Positions 30,319-43,988 of a stretch of 64,000 nucleotides of DNA are shown here, piece after piece. The stretch is taken from NCBI GenBank assembly GCA_009823395.1, contig CM020504.1, positions 21,934,040 to 21,998,039 of the forward strand. The letters run 5' to 3'. Made by a program: the position numbers and the translations under genes. The notes under the pieces were generated by a model, which was not told where the DNA came from, searched no databases, and was given only the letters and a program-made list of their open reading frames with translations. Position 1 is the stretch's first letter; every line of letters begins with the position of its first letter. The DNA is from Thamnaconus septentrionalis (lineage: Eukaryota; Chordata; Actinopteri; Tetraodontiformes; Monacanthidae).

Positions 30319-32145
30319 AGTGAGCTCATGCCGAGGATGAGGAGGAAGAAGTGCGAAGAGGAGCGGATAAAAGCTGTCAATTTAAAACGCATCGGTAAAA
30401 ATAAAAGGTATGCTAACAGCGTGCTGAAATTGCTAAGGTGAAAATTTGAAGTAGAATAAAATGGGTTTAGCAGGTTCTGGATGGACAAGAATAAAACTCC
30501 CTACATTCCACACAGTAAGATGTAGTAGTGTGACATTTACCAGACCTAATCCACCATCTACCCATGTAGGAATTAATGCACAACAATGACATGCCTTCAT
30601 TTATCAAGCTAACAACAAAAAAAATAGTGTAGTTTTTAAAAGTGAAGGTGGCGTTAATTTGTACCATGATAAATACCCTGGGCAGCCGCGGCCATGCCGG
30701 GTATTAATAACTCCGCACAGAGGCAAATATTCATGTTTTTCATTATATAGTCCGATGAGGAGTTGAACAACAGCTCTCCCAACAACCATCCAGCGTTTAA
30801 AAGGTAAACTCTTCAAAATAATAAAATTAATGAGAACAATTCATCCAATTAAACCTTCAATATCTGCTGCCGTGACATTACGGGGCCGCAGGGACGTATA
30901 TAATAACTGTAGACTGCCTGGCTGATCTTTAGAGTAAATTAATAAAAAGGAACACTCATTGAGTGCACACACACACACACACACACACACAAACGCACAC
31001 ACACACACAGCTACTGCTAGCGACTGTTAGAGGTAAACTGCAATAAAAAATGTATTGTGTATGCAACATTTAATCTATGGCTGTGGCACAGGACCAGGCT
31101 GGTCACAAACTTGCATCATATTCTTCCTATTGCGCTGAGAACTGCAGAGTTTTATTTTTTAATGGCAAGTTAAGCGTCAGAGGAGAAAACAAAATTGTCT
31201 GCCTTGTTTCTGTGTCCCAGCTTGACTATGTTGAGATGGCAATCGCCTGTTCATGTCCATAAAAATGCATTTAAGGTTTTTGCAGAGTGAAAATAAAAAG
31301 CTAAATCACTCTGAAGGGCACTGCTGCACATCTGCATTAACTCAAACTGCTTCCTGGACCCCTGCGTAACAATGATGTCTGGAGACACAACCTGATAAAG
31401 TAGCACAGGTTTGTGCCTTTTAATGTTTACGACCCAACAAGGAGGGAGACAGAGAAAAGGCGACTGTCGATAGCAGTAGTAGAGAGGAAAGAAAGGAGGC
31501 TTATTTGTGCAAAGCAGAATGGTACAGGGTAAAGGGTGCAATCAGATGTGGAGCGCATCTAAAGTGAAGCACACTGAGCCAGAGAGGAGCTTTAGTCTTC
31601 AGCAAGGGATGGGAGCAGCCGCCAAGAGGCCGAGGAGGAAAAGCAGATGGACGGCGGTGCTGCGCAGCGCTCCTGCGAAGCGCTCCTCATTAAGGCTCGT
31701 CCCTCCGCGCGCCGCCACGCCGCCCCTCATCCGGCGAGACAGCGAGATCGCGGCCTTGTAGGGAAGCGTCGGCGAAGTACATTTGGGAGCGCGGCGCGGC
31801 GCCGAGCTCCTGTCACAGCGAGACCTGTCACACGAGGCTCCGGGGACTGCGGAACACAGCGAAACGCTAACGCGCATCATGAAGTCTCAGGAGGACGCTG
31901 ATGTAAAAAGGAGGCGTCGCCGCCGCTGAGCCACACGTGGCAACAAGGTCGCTTTGTGTCACAGCAAATGAGTGCGTTTGTAAATCGACCTCCATTTTTT
32001 TTCTCGCAGCTAATGGAGCAGCTCACACAGCCATCCAGAGAACCACACGTCCCAAATCCTGCACTCCTCCAGATCTGGGTTTGTCATCTCGGTCTACAGT
32101 GGAGGAGCCTCAATCAACTGATTCTGAAAAACAATCAAGTCATAT
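30319..32145. other. Non-coding; CA repeat and CpG-rich patch
   Basis: CA runs occur within 30966-31009. From about 31640 to 31925 CpG is dense (GCGCGCCGCC, GCGGCGCGGCGCCG), like an island, but no coding exon or TATA box can be attached to it. Confidence 0.4.
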
Positions 32146-32345
32146 CTAGTGGTCCAGGGTGTCACCCTGCCTTCCTTATGACAGCTGGGAGAGACTCCAG
32201 CAGACCCCCGTGACCCTGAGTTCAGGAAGAAGCATGGATGGATGGATTAACTGTGCTAGCTTCATATCATTTTAGAAGATATTCATTCATTCATTCATCT
32301 TCCATACCTGATTCTTCCTGAGATCAGGGTCACGGGGGTCTGCTA
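32146..32345. repeat. Two LINE/SINE-like 3' ends arranged tail-to-tail
   Basis: The forward copy (32151-32250) has CAGGGTGTCACCCTGCC, ACAGCTGGGAGAGACTCCAG and ends in GGATGGATGG, the familiar fish LINE-type 3' end. A shorter copy lies inverted at 32281-32344 with an ATTC tail. Arms 32199-32240 and 32298-32344 are reverse complements with few mismatches (AGCAGACCCCCGTGACCCTG core). Confidence 0.75.
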
Positions 32346-32820
32346 TTCCGACCAAATAAAGAGCCGGTTGGGGTTGTTGTCACCAGCTTGCTAGAGGTGT
32401 CAGTGCCCTTTGTGACATCACAAAGTGCTGATTTCCATTTTGTTCTTGCAAAGGCTTTCCGAAGTGGAGTGAGCAGAAGAAGTAAAGGCTGGACTTAAAA
32501 GACTCACTGACTAGAAACACACATTGCTGGTAGAAAACACTGAGACGGTGAGATTTCTTGAGAACAGCCTTTAAAACAAGGCGGTATTCTGAATTTTGCT
32601 CAGTGCGATATTCTTCAAATCAGAGGATTCAACAGCTTTGGCTTGCAGTTGTGTTTTTTTCTCCTCACCTGCGTTCACAGTGTTTACTTCGGTTTTTTCG
32701 CACCTCTGTCACTGTCACGAACGGTGTGAGCTGCTGCTGGCACGTCTACCTTCAAACCATCCTATTTCCCATCTTCTGTCCTGCTCTCACATCGCGACAC
32801 GTCCCCTGGAGGAAGCAGGG
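32346..32820. other. Non-coding, possible repeat relic
   Basis: TGCCCTTTGTGACATCACAAAG near 32405-32426 resembles the ILK-intron repeat family. No exon is seen. Confidence 0.35.
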
Positions 32821-32821
32821 T

Positions 32822-32854
<33 letters not shown>

Positions 32855-32893
32855 ATGCGTGCGTGCGTGCGTGTGTGTGTGTGTGTGTGTGTG
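32821..32893. repeat. GT/GC microsatellite
   Basis: GT run with a central GCGTGCGTGC interruption. Confidence 0.95.
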
Positions 32894-35800
32894 AGAGAGG
32901 TGGGGGTTGGGAGGGTTTGCATAAAACTGCAGCAGGAAGCCAAGAAACGTGAACCAGCGCGGCTGGTTTTTGTGGGCAGACAGTGTCAGGAAATGACACG
33001 CGCGCTTCCTGCCCAGCACGCTGGAGATGTCACGTCGACTCGCAAACATCCCTGCGAGTGGACCGCCGTCATCTCCTCCTTTAATAATGAACGGGCAGAA
33101 GCCGGATGATTGCTCAGGACGATCATGAGTTTTTAATCAAGTCAAGAGGCGCCTGAGGACGCGGTTGACTCTAAAATCACTCTCCACGAGGGCATTTCTT
33201 TAAAAATATATATATATAAATATATAATAAAATGATAAAAAAAAAAAAAAACACTTCTTTTGAGTGCACCCTCCTGTCCGTCTGCTACACTGGCTCGCAG
33301 CCTGGGGTTCAAAGGAAGCAGCCGGGCCAGTCATCTTTTGGGGAGGAGGGAGGGTTGGGAAAGCACATAGCTTGACCGCCACTTTTTCCTCAGCGTGCGC
33401 TTAGTGGAGCCGCTGCTAGCAGCTAATTAACCGGCCGCTCGCTACAGGCCAGAGGAGCTGGGGTTGCATAAGCAGGCCGGGCCTGATGTGTGTTAGAGGA
33501 GTCGGAAGAGCGAGACGTCGTAACGTGTAATTGTCTTTGACATCCCACTTTGGTGTCACAGGCTTTCCGAGACAATGAGGGCGGCGCTTGGATTCAACCT
33601 GAGGCTTCGCAGTCCGGTGGGGCTCAGACGCAGCAGGGGCGTTATGCAACATGTGGTGAACACGCTGCAGCGTTCCTGTGTGTTGGTGGGCCTGTCAGAG
33701 AGTAAAAATTGTGATGTGATAAGCTGATAAGCTGTGCATGGCACTCATGGTGGGGATTTCAAAGCTGCAAAATCTCTATTTGACTTTTTCATTCATTTCA
33801 GTCCAGCAGCTTCAGAGATCCCAATCACTGTGATCATCGGCTGACCATTAGCTTCCTTTCTTATAACTTTACAAAACAGACAAGAATGTGATTCACAGCA
33901 TCGCAAACAAGTTGGCCTATTTTTTTTTTTTTTGAAATTTACTTTGTTTTTTTAAGATTGTTTTTCGCCTTTTTTCTCCCATCCCTAAATCTAAGAGCAA
34001 TGAGCCTCTGAGGATGGATATCGTCTCCGTCGAGAGCTGCGAGCTGCAGCAGTTAGCAAGACAGCATTTCTCCTCCCCTGCCTCGCCCATTTTCCATTTT
34101 TTTTCTCCGTCACAGTCAAATTGACGTTTTGTGTGCCGGGCGGGCACGTTTGAAGACTTCTCAGCCCCGGAGCTCATCAGTATGTGCCGTGCCACGCGAC
34201 AAACCAATTGCGAGAAGAGCGTCCCTTACTGGCAAAGCGAGTCAGAAGAGGGTTACGCCGTCCATCCTCCCCCCTCGGAGGAAGGGAAGGGTTCTTGGCT
34301 GCGGCTGCGGGAATGAGGGAAAGTGGTCAGGCGAGCGCACTCGTTTTAACCCGCTGATTGAAGGGCCGTCTTTCAGACTCGGGGCCCCTTTTATCACGAA
34401 CTGATGAGGAAAAACGGCCCACGCCTGGAGAGTACTCGGGCTGCAGCGGGCTGGGAAGCAACACGCCGACTGACATATCGCAGGCAATCACATCTGTTTT
34501 ACACTCAACGTGGAGTAGTGAGCGCAGGGGCTCCGTGGATAGAGACAGATTATGCATGTGTGGTGGAGGAGCTTGACAACAAAATGTGGTTTTAGAGGGT
34601 CAACATGAGGCGCGGTACAAAGCAAGCGGGACGTGGCCATCAATCCAAAGGCCTGAACTCCAAATTGAATCAATTACACGCATCTGGGTTTTCTGGAAGG
34701 CCACTGGCATTTGCAAAAACATTTTAATAGAGGGAAAAAAGCATTTGAAAGCATTACATCCACTTAACGACCGACTAATACAACATTAGTTATCTCTTAA
34801 CCTTTCTCTTATTTGTTTTGATCAGGTCAGTGCCATCCATCCAGCGCTGGACACACACCACTGCCCAGATCTCAGGACGGACTTCAGTCGCGTGGCCTGC
34901 CAACGTTTCACCCGCATTCTTTTGTTTTTCGCTGCCATCTGCAGTCGAGTGCAGAGGCAGGGCAGCAGCAGGCTGAGGAGGAGGAGGGCCATGCTTTTTA
35001 TTTTTCCTTCTGACGTTTGATCGTGCAAGTGAAATGGCCACAGTGGGATTGTTGCTACAAGCGGCAGGTGCGAGGTCTCGTATTTTAGGTAGATCGTTCG
35101 GGATTACATGTTTTTTTTTGTTTTTTTTTAAAAAGTAGCTGGAAGGAAAAAAAAAAACGTCTGAAAGTCTCCTCCCGCCTCTCGTCTCCCGCGTTTCAAA
35201 ATGTGAAACTGGCAAAGCCTCTGTAATCGTATAGCGTGCTGCCAGCTTCGGCTCTCCTTCGCTTTTTTAAATCCCGCTCCTGTGGTTTTATCAAAGATCG
35301 TGGAGAGATGCGGCTCCTTGTTGTGCCGTGTTTGTTTCAAGCATTTCAATCATTCTTTTTTTTTTCATTATTATTTTATTTTATTTTGAGGGTCCTCTTA
35401 AAAAACAGCGTCTATTAAGCTTCTCTTCTCCTCTTGATAAATTATGCAGTGCGCTCTGAGAAAACTGGCCACAGATCACAGGAAACATTTTAAAGTGGAA
35501 TAAGACTTTAATAGGACCTTCTGTTCCTCTGGGTGTATTTCAAACATATTGTCCACCTGGCTGGATATTATATTTGGGTATAAAAGAAATGCAGAAGCAA
35601 TACATGAGAATATTTGACTACTTAAATGTGTTCAAGAGCATTCACAGGATGCATGCCGTAGCTTTAATAATCCAAAAACGCACAAGAATGAGTGCAATCA
35701 ACTTATTTAAAGCCGTCTACTATCATTTAAATTAAAGTTATGCAATTGGCAAGGACCAAAATCAGTTTTATTTTATAATATTTTCTTTGCCCCAATCCTG

Positions 35801-37100
35801 ATCAGCCTTCATCCCGTTTAGCATTCTTCAATCAGTGACGCTAAACTAGACAACATGAAATTAAAGGCAATTAAATCTCAGATCTCGAGATGCTAATAGC
35901 TGCTCTTAAATATTGAGTGCGGGTCCCGAGGAGGTGCCGCGGCTGGAGTCCATCTGTCAATCAGGGAGACCCGAGGTGGAAATAATCACAAAAGACTAAT
36001 GGGAGGGGATGGCTGAGGGAGTGTGAATTAAATTAGCCACAAGGATAATGAGTCACGTCTCAATGTGACTCCGTTACACTGTGCCAGCGCAGCAGCAACC
36101 TTGTGCCACTCCAAACGCTGCCATCGCCTGCTTGGCTTTGCACCGCTTGTGTCATAAAAGTCAGTCCAGACGTCATGAAAGCTGGCTGTGCTTATCCGGC
36201 TTATTTGTCAACACAGCCAACCGGGTTGGAACTGTCTTTGTGGTCGTAACAACTGAGCTGTGTTTTTGTTTATTTTTCAGGGAGCAGTGACGATTCTGTA
36301 GGATTGCATGGCAAGTCTGAAATGTGACAACTCCATCATGCCGACATCCTGTGGAAAGCGTTTTTTAACCAACGTGATTCCAGAGCTCCCCTTTAAAAAT
36401 CAGGAGGCAACCTCTGCAAGTTGCTGCAGAACACACAAGAAATGACTGTGAGTCTTGCTCACGCTACAAGGCTATCATAGATGCAGGTTTAGCAGGACAG
36501 GGTGTAATTATTCACATGAAAAAACAAAGAAGACTGAAGGCTTTGAAGGGTTTTTTAAAAAGTAGACAGCAAATGGGGCGGTGACGAGCAGCAAATATTT
36601 ATCAGCCATTGCACCAATAGGAAGCCTCGAGCTAAGAAATACAGCAGTTCATCCAATAACAATGCAAATTTAAACCCCTGCTTTCCAAACACTTTCTGCA
36701 GGCTCTTTGACAGATGGATATGACAGAAAACAACACAAAACATTTTTTGGAGGGCTGGATTATTAATTTTGTCTCCTCGCTCACATTGGACACCAGCTAG
36801 AGGCGAAAACAAGCAGCAACACTGCTTTCCTGCGTTTCCCCCCTCGAAGGAACTCCATTTCGTATTACACTATCATTTCTGACGGGTTGCCGTTTAGTTT
36901 GTGGTGTAAAACAAACGACAACAAAAAAGGTGCCTTCCCCTCAGCTTTACCTGGTTATTACAGTGCTTTGCTACTTTGCTGGGAGTCAATGTGTTTGTTC
37001 AAAGACTGCCTGTGATTAAATTGGTGAGATTGGAGAGGGCAGCACAGGGAGACTTGTTTATTTGTTTCCTGCACACCAAAGCCGACAGCTATGTACAAAA

Positions 37101-37101
<1 letters not shown>
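32894..37101. other. Non-coding; candidate conserved element at 35870-36070
   Basis: No exon is recognised. TATATAAA simple sequence and poly-A occur at 33207-33252. The 35870-36070 stretch is complex, with TGTCAATCA (PBX/HOX-like, 35955-35963) and ATTAAATTAG motifs, and could be a conserved enhancer. That is inference from texture. Confidence 0.35.

Positions 37102-37134
<33 letters not shown>
37102..37134. repeat. CA microsatellite
   Basis: Uninterrupted CA run followed by A-rich sequence. Confidence 0.95.
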
Positions 37135-37138
<4 letters not shown>

Positions 37139-40100
37139 ATAAATAAAGAGAAGCGAGAGAGAGCGTGGGGGGGGCAATTTTGGTTAAATAACCACAAATG
37201 ACCCATACATTTCTGTAATCACCATTGTCACTAGTGTGTGGACAACATGGGCAGCAAACTGTCTTTATTTCTAATGGAGCACGAAGTCCATGTCGTCCAG
37301 ACATCTCTTAGCCTCTGCGGATCGTGTGGCAGTTCATCTCTCCAGCCCTGCGGCCCAACTACAGTTGTAATTACTCTGTTTTTGTGCTGCTACCATTAAA
37401 GTATCAGTTTGGTGAGTCACCAGGGCAAAAAATGTGTTATCTTTCTGCTTCACATCCAGAGGTAATATATATAATGGTAGCAATAATTTGATGTTTGTAG
37501 TTACCATTAGTCACAGAAAGCAGCTCTATACGCTTGACTTATCAAAGGGAATCGTCTTTTTGAGTCATTTCGATGGGTATTTATCATCATTAATATGCTT
37601 TCTTTTGTTTTTGTGTCGAAAATGACCGAAATAAACATTAATTCAGTCATTCATTTGAATCATTTTCTCCCCCCTTTGCACTTTACCCAAACAATCAGCT
37701 TAAAGAGGCGGAACAGCACCAGAGAGCTCATTTGACTCACTGAAAAAAAGGGACGCAGGCTGCACATAATCTAACGAGCCAGACTCACTGCAAACAGGAA
37801 GTGCAAACGCACATCGGCGCTGCCTTGAAGTTGCGATTCATTAGTTTGGAACTTAGCTCAAGTTCCCCGGCTCACGCTCTCCTTCCAGCGAAGAGCACTT
37901 CAAGAAATCTTAAAGAAAAAATGGCTGCGCTCAATGTTTGGAGCGGATGACGGGGGAGGACGACACGGCGAACAGTTGGACCCGAAGGTCGTCATCTTTT
38001 GCCGTTCTTCCTCAGCTTCCCCCGAGGAGTCGCATTCAAGCCGGATGGCCCGTTGCAAAATGAAGTTTTTTGTTTGTTTGTTTGTTTTTCTTTTTTTGTA
38101 GAAAAACAAAATCATCTCCGGCAGATAATTTGCCCTGTCAGAGACAGCCAGAGATTGGAATAAATGCATGCGGCAGTGATAGCGAAGCGTGTCTTCGCCC
38201 GCCACAAGGAAAGCGAGCGGACAGATAAAGAAGAGAGTTTAATGCTTGTTTTTTTTTGTTTGTTTTTTTTTTAACGCATAGAGCAAATCGGATTTGCTGT
38301 CTTTGTGTCGCCCCCTTAAAAACGCAAACAACAATTCTTGATGTGCAGCGCAAATAAACTCCCCCTCGCCACTGGGGGAAGTGGCCGGCTGCCATTTCCT
38401 GATGCAGAGCGGTAAAGGGGGGAGGGAAACATTTCAGAATCCGGCATTGCCAACACATTCACTCTTAATCACCCGCTAAGCTTTGTTTGATGGAGATTTC
38501 TTATACAGCAGGATCATTAGGGATTAAGGGCTCTCAGCTGGCATTTTGATGGCTTTTAAAAGAACAGTCGGAGAGCCGCAATTCTGCATTTCCAACTTTA
38601 GTTTTTTTGTGTTGTATTATTACGGCTGCCATTGCCAAGCCACCTCATACAGCCTGGCCCGAGATCCGAGCAGATAAAACCCAGCGCAAAGGGCGTCAAG
38701 TCGTCCTGGAGTCGCTCATATTCACCTTTTAATTTATAAAAGCTGTTTTCTGACACGTTAGTGGTGTAACTGTGTCATTTGGGAGCTCGGGAAGTGACAA
38801 ATTAGAGGCTACAAGGTTCAGTGTTTTAGTTGTGGGTGAATAGCGGGAGGAGTGAGCCGTCAGAGCAGCTCAATTAGCCTTGTTGTTATTTTAATGTACG
38901 CCACAATACAGGTTCTTGTTTTCCGGTGTGTTGGTGTGTGTGTAACGTGGCATCTCTTTGTGTCGCGGCCCTTCACAAGGTGGGTGAGTTAATGAGCAAC
39001 CACTAAATTGTTACTTTTTTTTGTTATGCCGCCTCACACCCACATGCCATTCGCCACCAAGCATTAATTCCACGGCCCATTGTGCGCAGCCCTGACAAGC
39101 AATAAAACTCAATTTTAATCCATCACACAATGGCTTTCTCAGTCGCTCCCTCCTTCCCTCTCTCCCTCCCACCCTCCATCACTCTCCCACTCCGTCACCG
39201 TCATTTCAAACTTCCCCAAAGTTTTTGATGTTTAAACTTGCTCACTCACGGTTTTCTCAGTCTCATCCATTCATTAATTCGTTCGTTCTACGCCCCCCCC
39301 ACCAACAAAAAAAATAACTAAACTGGAGGAAACCTTTTCCATTACGCACAAAACAGTAAAATGTGAGAGGTGAGAATAATGAGTGTAAATCTCTCAATTT
39401 CTTTACTGCTCTCCAAACTCAGGCCGCCGATTCAAAACAGACGTCGGACCCTCAGCCAAGCCTTATTTTCTCCAGTCTGAATTTCTGAGTAAACGTTTTT
39501 CACCAGGCCTTAAGTGGAATATTAAACTTTAATGACTTTGTTACCTTTCAGGTTAGCAAGCAGCTATAAAAACGCCTCGCAGCGTTGATTGATGCAACAC
39601 TCTGTGATACAGCCATTAGCCCGAGCCGCTGCTTTCTGCTTAAAGCTAATTTGTGACTTGCTGCAGGAGCTCACTGCGACCATACACATCCGCCCCCCGG
39701 GTAGGATGCAATAAGCGGACAAAGGGACTTATGAAAATGCCATATTGACGGTAAGACGTGCTGATTTAATCCCATCAACTGCATCATCAAAGTAACATTT
39801 TTCAAAGTTGCTAATGGATGCTGAAAACCTCTCCGCAGAACAATTTCACAACCCGACAGGTAGCCTTACTTGTCAACAGCTTCAAAAAAAACAAAAACAA
39901 AACAACAACAGAGGCCAGGCAGTAAAATATAAAGCTCCTCTCATAATTCCAGACTGTTGAACCTGACCGGCCGCCACTGCATTGACGCCATCTGCTGAAA
40001 AAAAGAAAAAGAAAAATGAGCGCTTGTTTAGCAGAGTTTGTTTTCACAGCATGAGCGAGACTTGCCTCTACTTTGCCTTTTATTTCCATAATGGATGTTT

Positions 40101-43100
40101 TGAGTGGGGCTCTTTTTTATTTATCATCCCCGACCTGCATAAGTAATTCAATAATAACAAAAAATACAATCTGCTTAAGTATCACTTCCTGACTTCCTCA
40201 GAACTGAAAGCTGGTAACTGAGGGCGTCTTGTGGTTTTAAAGGCCCTGTGCAGATACAAAGATAATGGTAACGTGTCAGAGCTGTCCGCTCGCTAAAACA
40301 CGTCTGTCGCAAACACTTCATCTCAGGGTCAGTGAATCATTTTAAGGAGCAGACGCATTGTCGCGTTTGATTTAACGATCAGCGGGAGCAGTGGGCGGCC
40401 TGTGGCTACTCCAGCGGCTAAGTCGAGGGAAATGTCCTCTTAAAATTTTTCTTTTGAATAAAAAAAGTGTTTTTCAAAGCGTTGACGAGCGATGCACCTC
40501 AGTTTACCGGATCGTCCCGACTGCAGCTTTACAGAAACTCAAAACAGCCAAAGTTCTTGGGCCGGCGATCGACGTGGAGATAAAACAAGACGCGGCAATC
40601 AGAAGGGAGACGCTGATTAACTGTGCTGGGGTCCGCCACGTCGGCGCATTTCGCTCGCCTGCTCATCACCCACTGATTGGGCGGCAATGGAGAGGTAAGG
40701 TGAGGACGAGGAGGTGCGCGAGGACGCAAATAGCGGCACGTTGTAAAAAACGTGAAGTCAATTCTGGGACGTGGATGAGTCGCCGTCAATGTGCAGGATG
40801 GGATATTTTTAAACCGGCTAGTTGCTTAATTAGGCTGCCCGGCGTCATGGCCGCAGGCTCGAGGGGCCGTTAGTTGGGCTCCAGACTCGGCGCTGGGTTG
40901 GCTGTAGAGTCCCGCCAGTGTTTGGCCTTTATTTAGACTTCAGGGAGTTCTTGGAGGGATCCGGGCAGAAAAGACTGGGATCGCTCAGCGACAAACTTCA
41001 TGCTTGCAGGGTTTACACCACGCGTGTCCGTCGCAACTGTCACCTCATACAACCCTAAAAAAAGAAGTTGAGTGTTTTGTGAATTGGATGGAAAAGATGG
41101 GATCGGGCCCTCAGACTTTAAAACCTGGATGCAGGACTTCCTGCTCATCACCCGGCACACCAGACAAACATGGAGGTGGACGGGATGCAGAGCTTCTGTC
41201 AATCACATTCAAGCAAACCAATCAGATTTGTTCCACGTGTATCCCAGTGGAAAAAATGGAATAAAATCAAGGTTGTAAAAATCAAAAAATCTTCTCCTCC
41301 TCCTTCTTCTGCTTCTTCTCAATTTCTTCACTTTGCTCTTGCAAAAGCATCAGCTGTGCTCAAAGTCATCTCCTAAATTCATATATACTGTATATATTGT
41401 CTTCCGGAACTTTAAAGCCCAGTCAGCAGCAGTCATATCCTGGTTGTGTCGCAGCTAATAGGAACAGACAATGCACTGAACAATTGGAAACGCCGCCTGT
41501 TGAAGTTTCCCTGAGATGGATGTGCAAAAATTTCCATTTGAAATCTGAGCAGTCCAGCTGCCATGGTATTAGTATCCATCGTCATCACACCTACAGATCC
41601 AGAATGCATGTTGCTCCAGCATGTTGTCATTTAAAAACAGATCATCACTGTGGTCTTGACTGGTTGCATTAGAACACAAGAGCGGCGGCTCGTCTTTGTT
41701 CAGTCTGACTGGTTTGCAGCCCAACAATGAGTCAAACAGGTCCAGATATTCATGACAAAACAAAAATCCAAACTTGTTTGCCGAGGCAGGCACTGAATAA
41801 ATGGGCAGCGCCACGCATGTGTGTGGCACCGCATTAGCAGTGGTCGGACACACAAAGAATCGGCGATCGCGTTGGAGGCTTCAATTTTCTGTGGGTCACT
41901 GAGGTGTTTTTAGGGCCCCCGAAGGCCACTAGAGGCAGCGGGACCCGCTAATGTGTGGAAAGAGTCCCACCGGCAGGTCACTGCACTTTTCTTTCCGTCT
42001 CATTTCACCAATTAAATAGGGCCGTCACCAAGGCGGCTGATTGGTTCTCTGCATTATTACCCAATTGTGAATGAGCACAGTCCCTATTAAAACGTGTCCA
42101 TCTGGGCCACCCGGTGGTAACAGTAGTCAAAACAACCAAGGGGTCCTCCTCAGGCAACTGAGCGAAGTGGTCGCAGAGAAGAAACAGTCTGACAGAAAAT
42201 CCTTGACACATCCATGATCTCCCCCGGAGACGGCGGAGCTCCCCTTATCAAATGGAACGATTTGGCAGGTCGCTCGCTCATACTTTTTTGATAAAGCCCT
42301 GACAGAATACTGATGGAAATCTCCCTTTGGGTAGCAGTCATTCTGCAAAGTCCTATTTGGAGTTGTAAAGGGCATCCACATGACTATGACTGTAAAATTA
42401 TCAATCATCTTAATGCACTAGAGGGCCCTCTGGGATTATTCATAATAAATGAAAGGAGGAGTTCTTATTATGTGAAGGGCATTTTGCGGAGCTTGAAAGC
42501 TGTTTGTGTAAGAGTGCTTTATGGCGCTAATAAAAGTTGTTTTTCTCCTTTGGGATAAAAACAAAAAGCGCAGGCCATACATCACTTGGCGTGCGTTATA
42601 TCAACAGGTTTCCAGCTGATCATCAGCATTTCCACAGCCTATTACGTACGAACAAAGACGTAGCCTCCGGTTAGAGGATTCCCGCAGATTTGCCAGTTTG
42701 TTCTTATGATCTGAACTAATTAGGTGTAGTTAGATGGAGCCATCTCGCTTGGAGCCCGCGGGCAAATGATTTAATTCTTGCAAGAATTAATTATTCAGCC
42801 TCAGCCCGAGCGATGTGACATGACGTCAGGCAGGAATAATATCACTCGTCGCAAAAGACAAGGATAAACAAGTTACTTAATTGGATAATAGAATCACTTT
42901 TGGGCAGAAAGAGCCGTTATTTTAGCAAATTTTCCCTTTTATCTGTTTACTCCAGCCGCAAGTGTGACAAGCATATTGGCTAAGTTCCGCCCTGGGACAT
43001 CAGCTGCTAACGAGCGCAGACTGCGAAACAAGGCTGCAATCTAAAAGCTGCAGTCCAAAGCCGGTGAATCAATTTAGCATGTTTTCCCAGCCATGTTGTT

Positions 43101-43988
43101 TTCATTACAGGCAACTTATGCAGTTTATCATTCCCTCCCTCTGTTTGGAAAGAACAGCGTTGGGCCTCTCTTGACCAGTGTGGTGCTATGGGGGAGAGTA
43201 TCTGCAGAGGTTCCATCAGATTAACGCATTTATTCGTTATATGCGTTGAGTGTGTTTTTTAAGGTGTATTCTTTCTAAATACTGGATTGACTGTAAAAGA
43301 AAACAAAACATGTGGAGGTATATTTAAGGTGGCAAACAGAGGAGAGTTGTTTTTTTGGTGAGTAAGTGCAGGAATTGTGTTCAAAACTACAATACTGTGA
43401 TATGTGATTCTAAATTTTCCTTACACTGATGTCTCTCACGGGAAAGCAGAGCCTTCAACTTTAACATTTCTCATGTGTTTGTGATGAACTAGCGCGCTAA
43501 CATCTGGCGCTCCTTTAGGCGCCACATCCGGCAGTTGACGTGAGAACAGAGAGGCCTGTTTTATGGAGTGAAGTTGTTTTTCTGATTCTGATTCTGATTT
43601 ACTTTCATAAACCTCTTTTATATTTTCCAGAAGATGGAACATGTCCACAAAGCACTCACGGTAGGCACTGCTGTGGCTGTCAGGCAAGATATACACAAGT
43701 CACACGCCACCCACCACCTGTGGCTATCCACATTGCACGGCACAAGTTAAAATCATGTCCAAGGTTGGTCAGGAGCAAAGTGACAACTTGCCATTTTATG
43801 TAGATGGCATTACGCAGTTTCTGATCACACTGTCGCTAAAGTAACGTCTGTCCTAATCTCTTTAGCAGCAGCAGCAGCAGCTGTTTGAAACCAACAAACT
43901 CTGTGGTTTCTTCTTTCCTGATCTTCTGTGGCTTTTCAGGTCAACTTGCAGCATCTGCTTCCTGGTTTAGTCACTACTTAACCTTACA
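37135..43988. other. Non-coding; several candidate regulatory stretches
   Basis: No exon is accepted. A 160-codon open frame ending at 40873 has no domain and was rejected. A GTTT run lies at about 38067-38090. Complex, repeat-free sequence with homeobox, SOX and CRE-like motifs lies at about 38470-38720, 39030-39135, 42300-42560 and 42700-42900. Confidence 0.35.
42773..42828. promoter_or_regulatory. Perfect 16-bp palindrome and CRE-like site in a candidate enhancer
   Basis: AATTCTTGCAAGAATT at 42773-42788 is a perfect palindrome. A consensus CRE (TGACGTCA) lies at 42821-42828. Both sit in a complex AT-rich stretch with TAATTA-type motifs. Binding and function are inferred only from motif matches. 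Confidence 0.35.

Noticed and set aside
40391..40873. 160-codon plus-strand frame, the longest non-repeat frame in the desert
   Set aside because: No recognisable domain or family, ordinary composition, no splice or promoter context; its length is within chance in a GC-richer patch.
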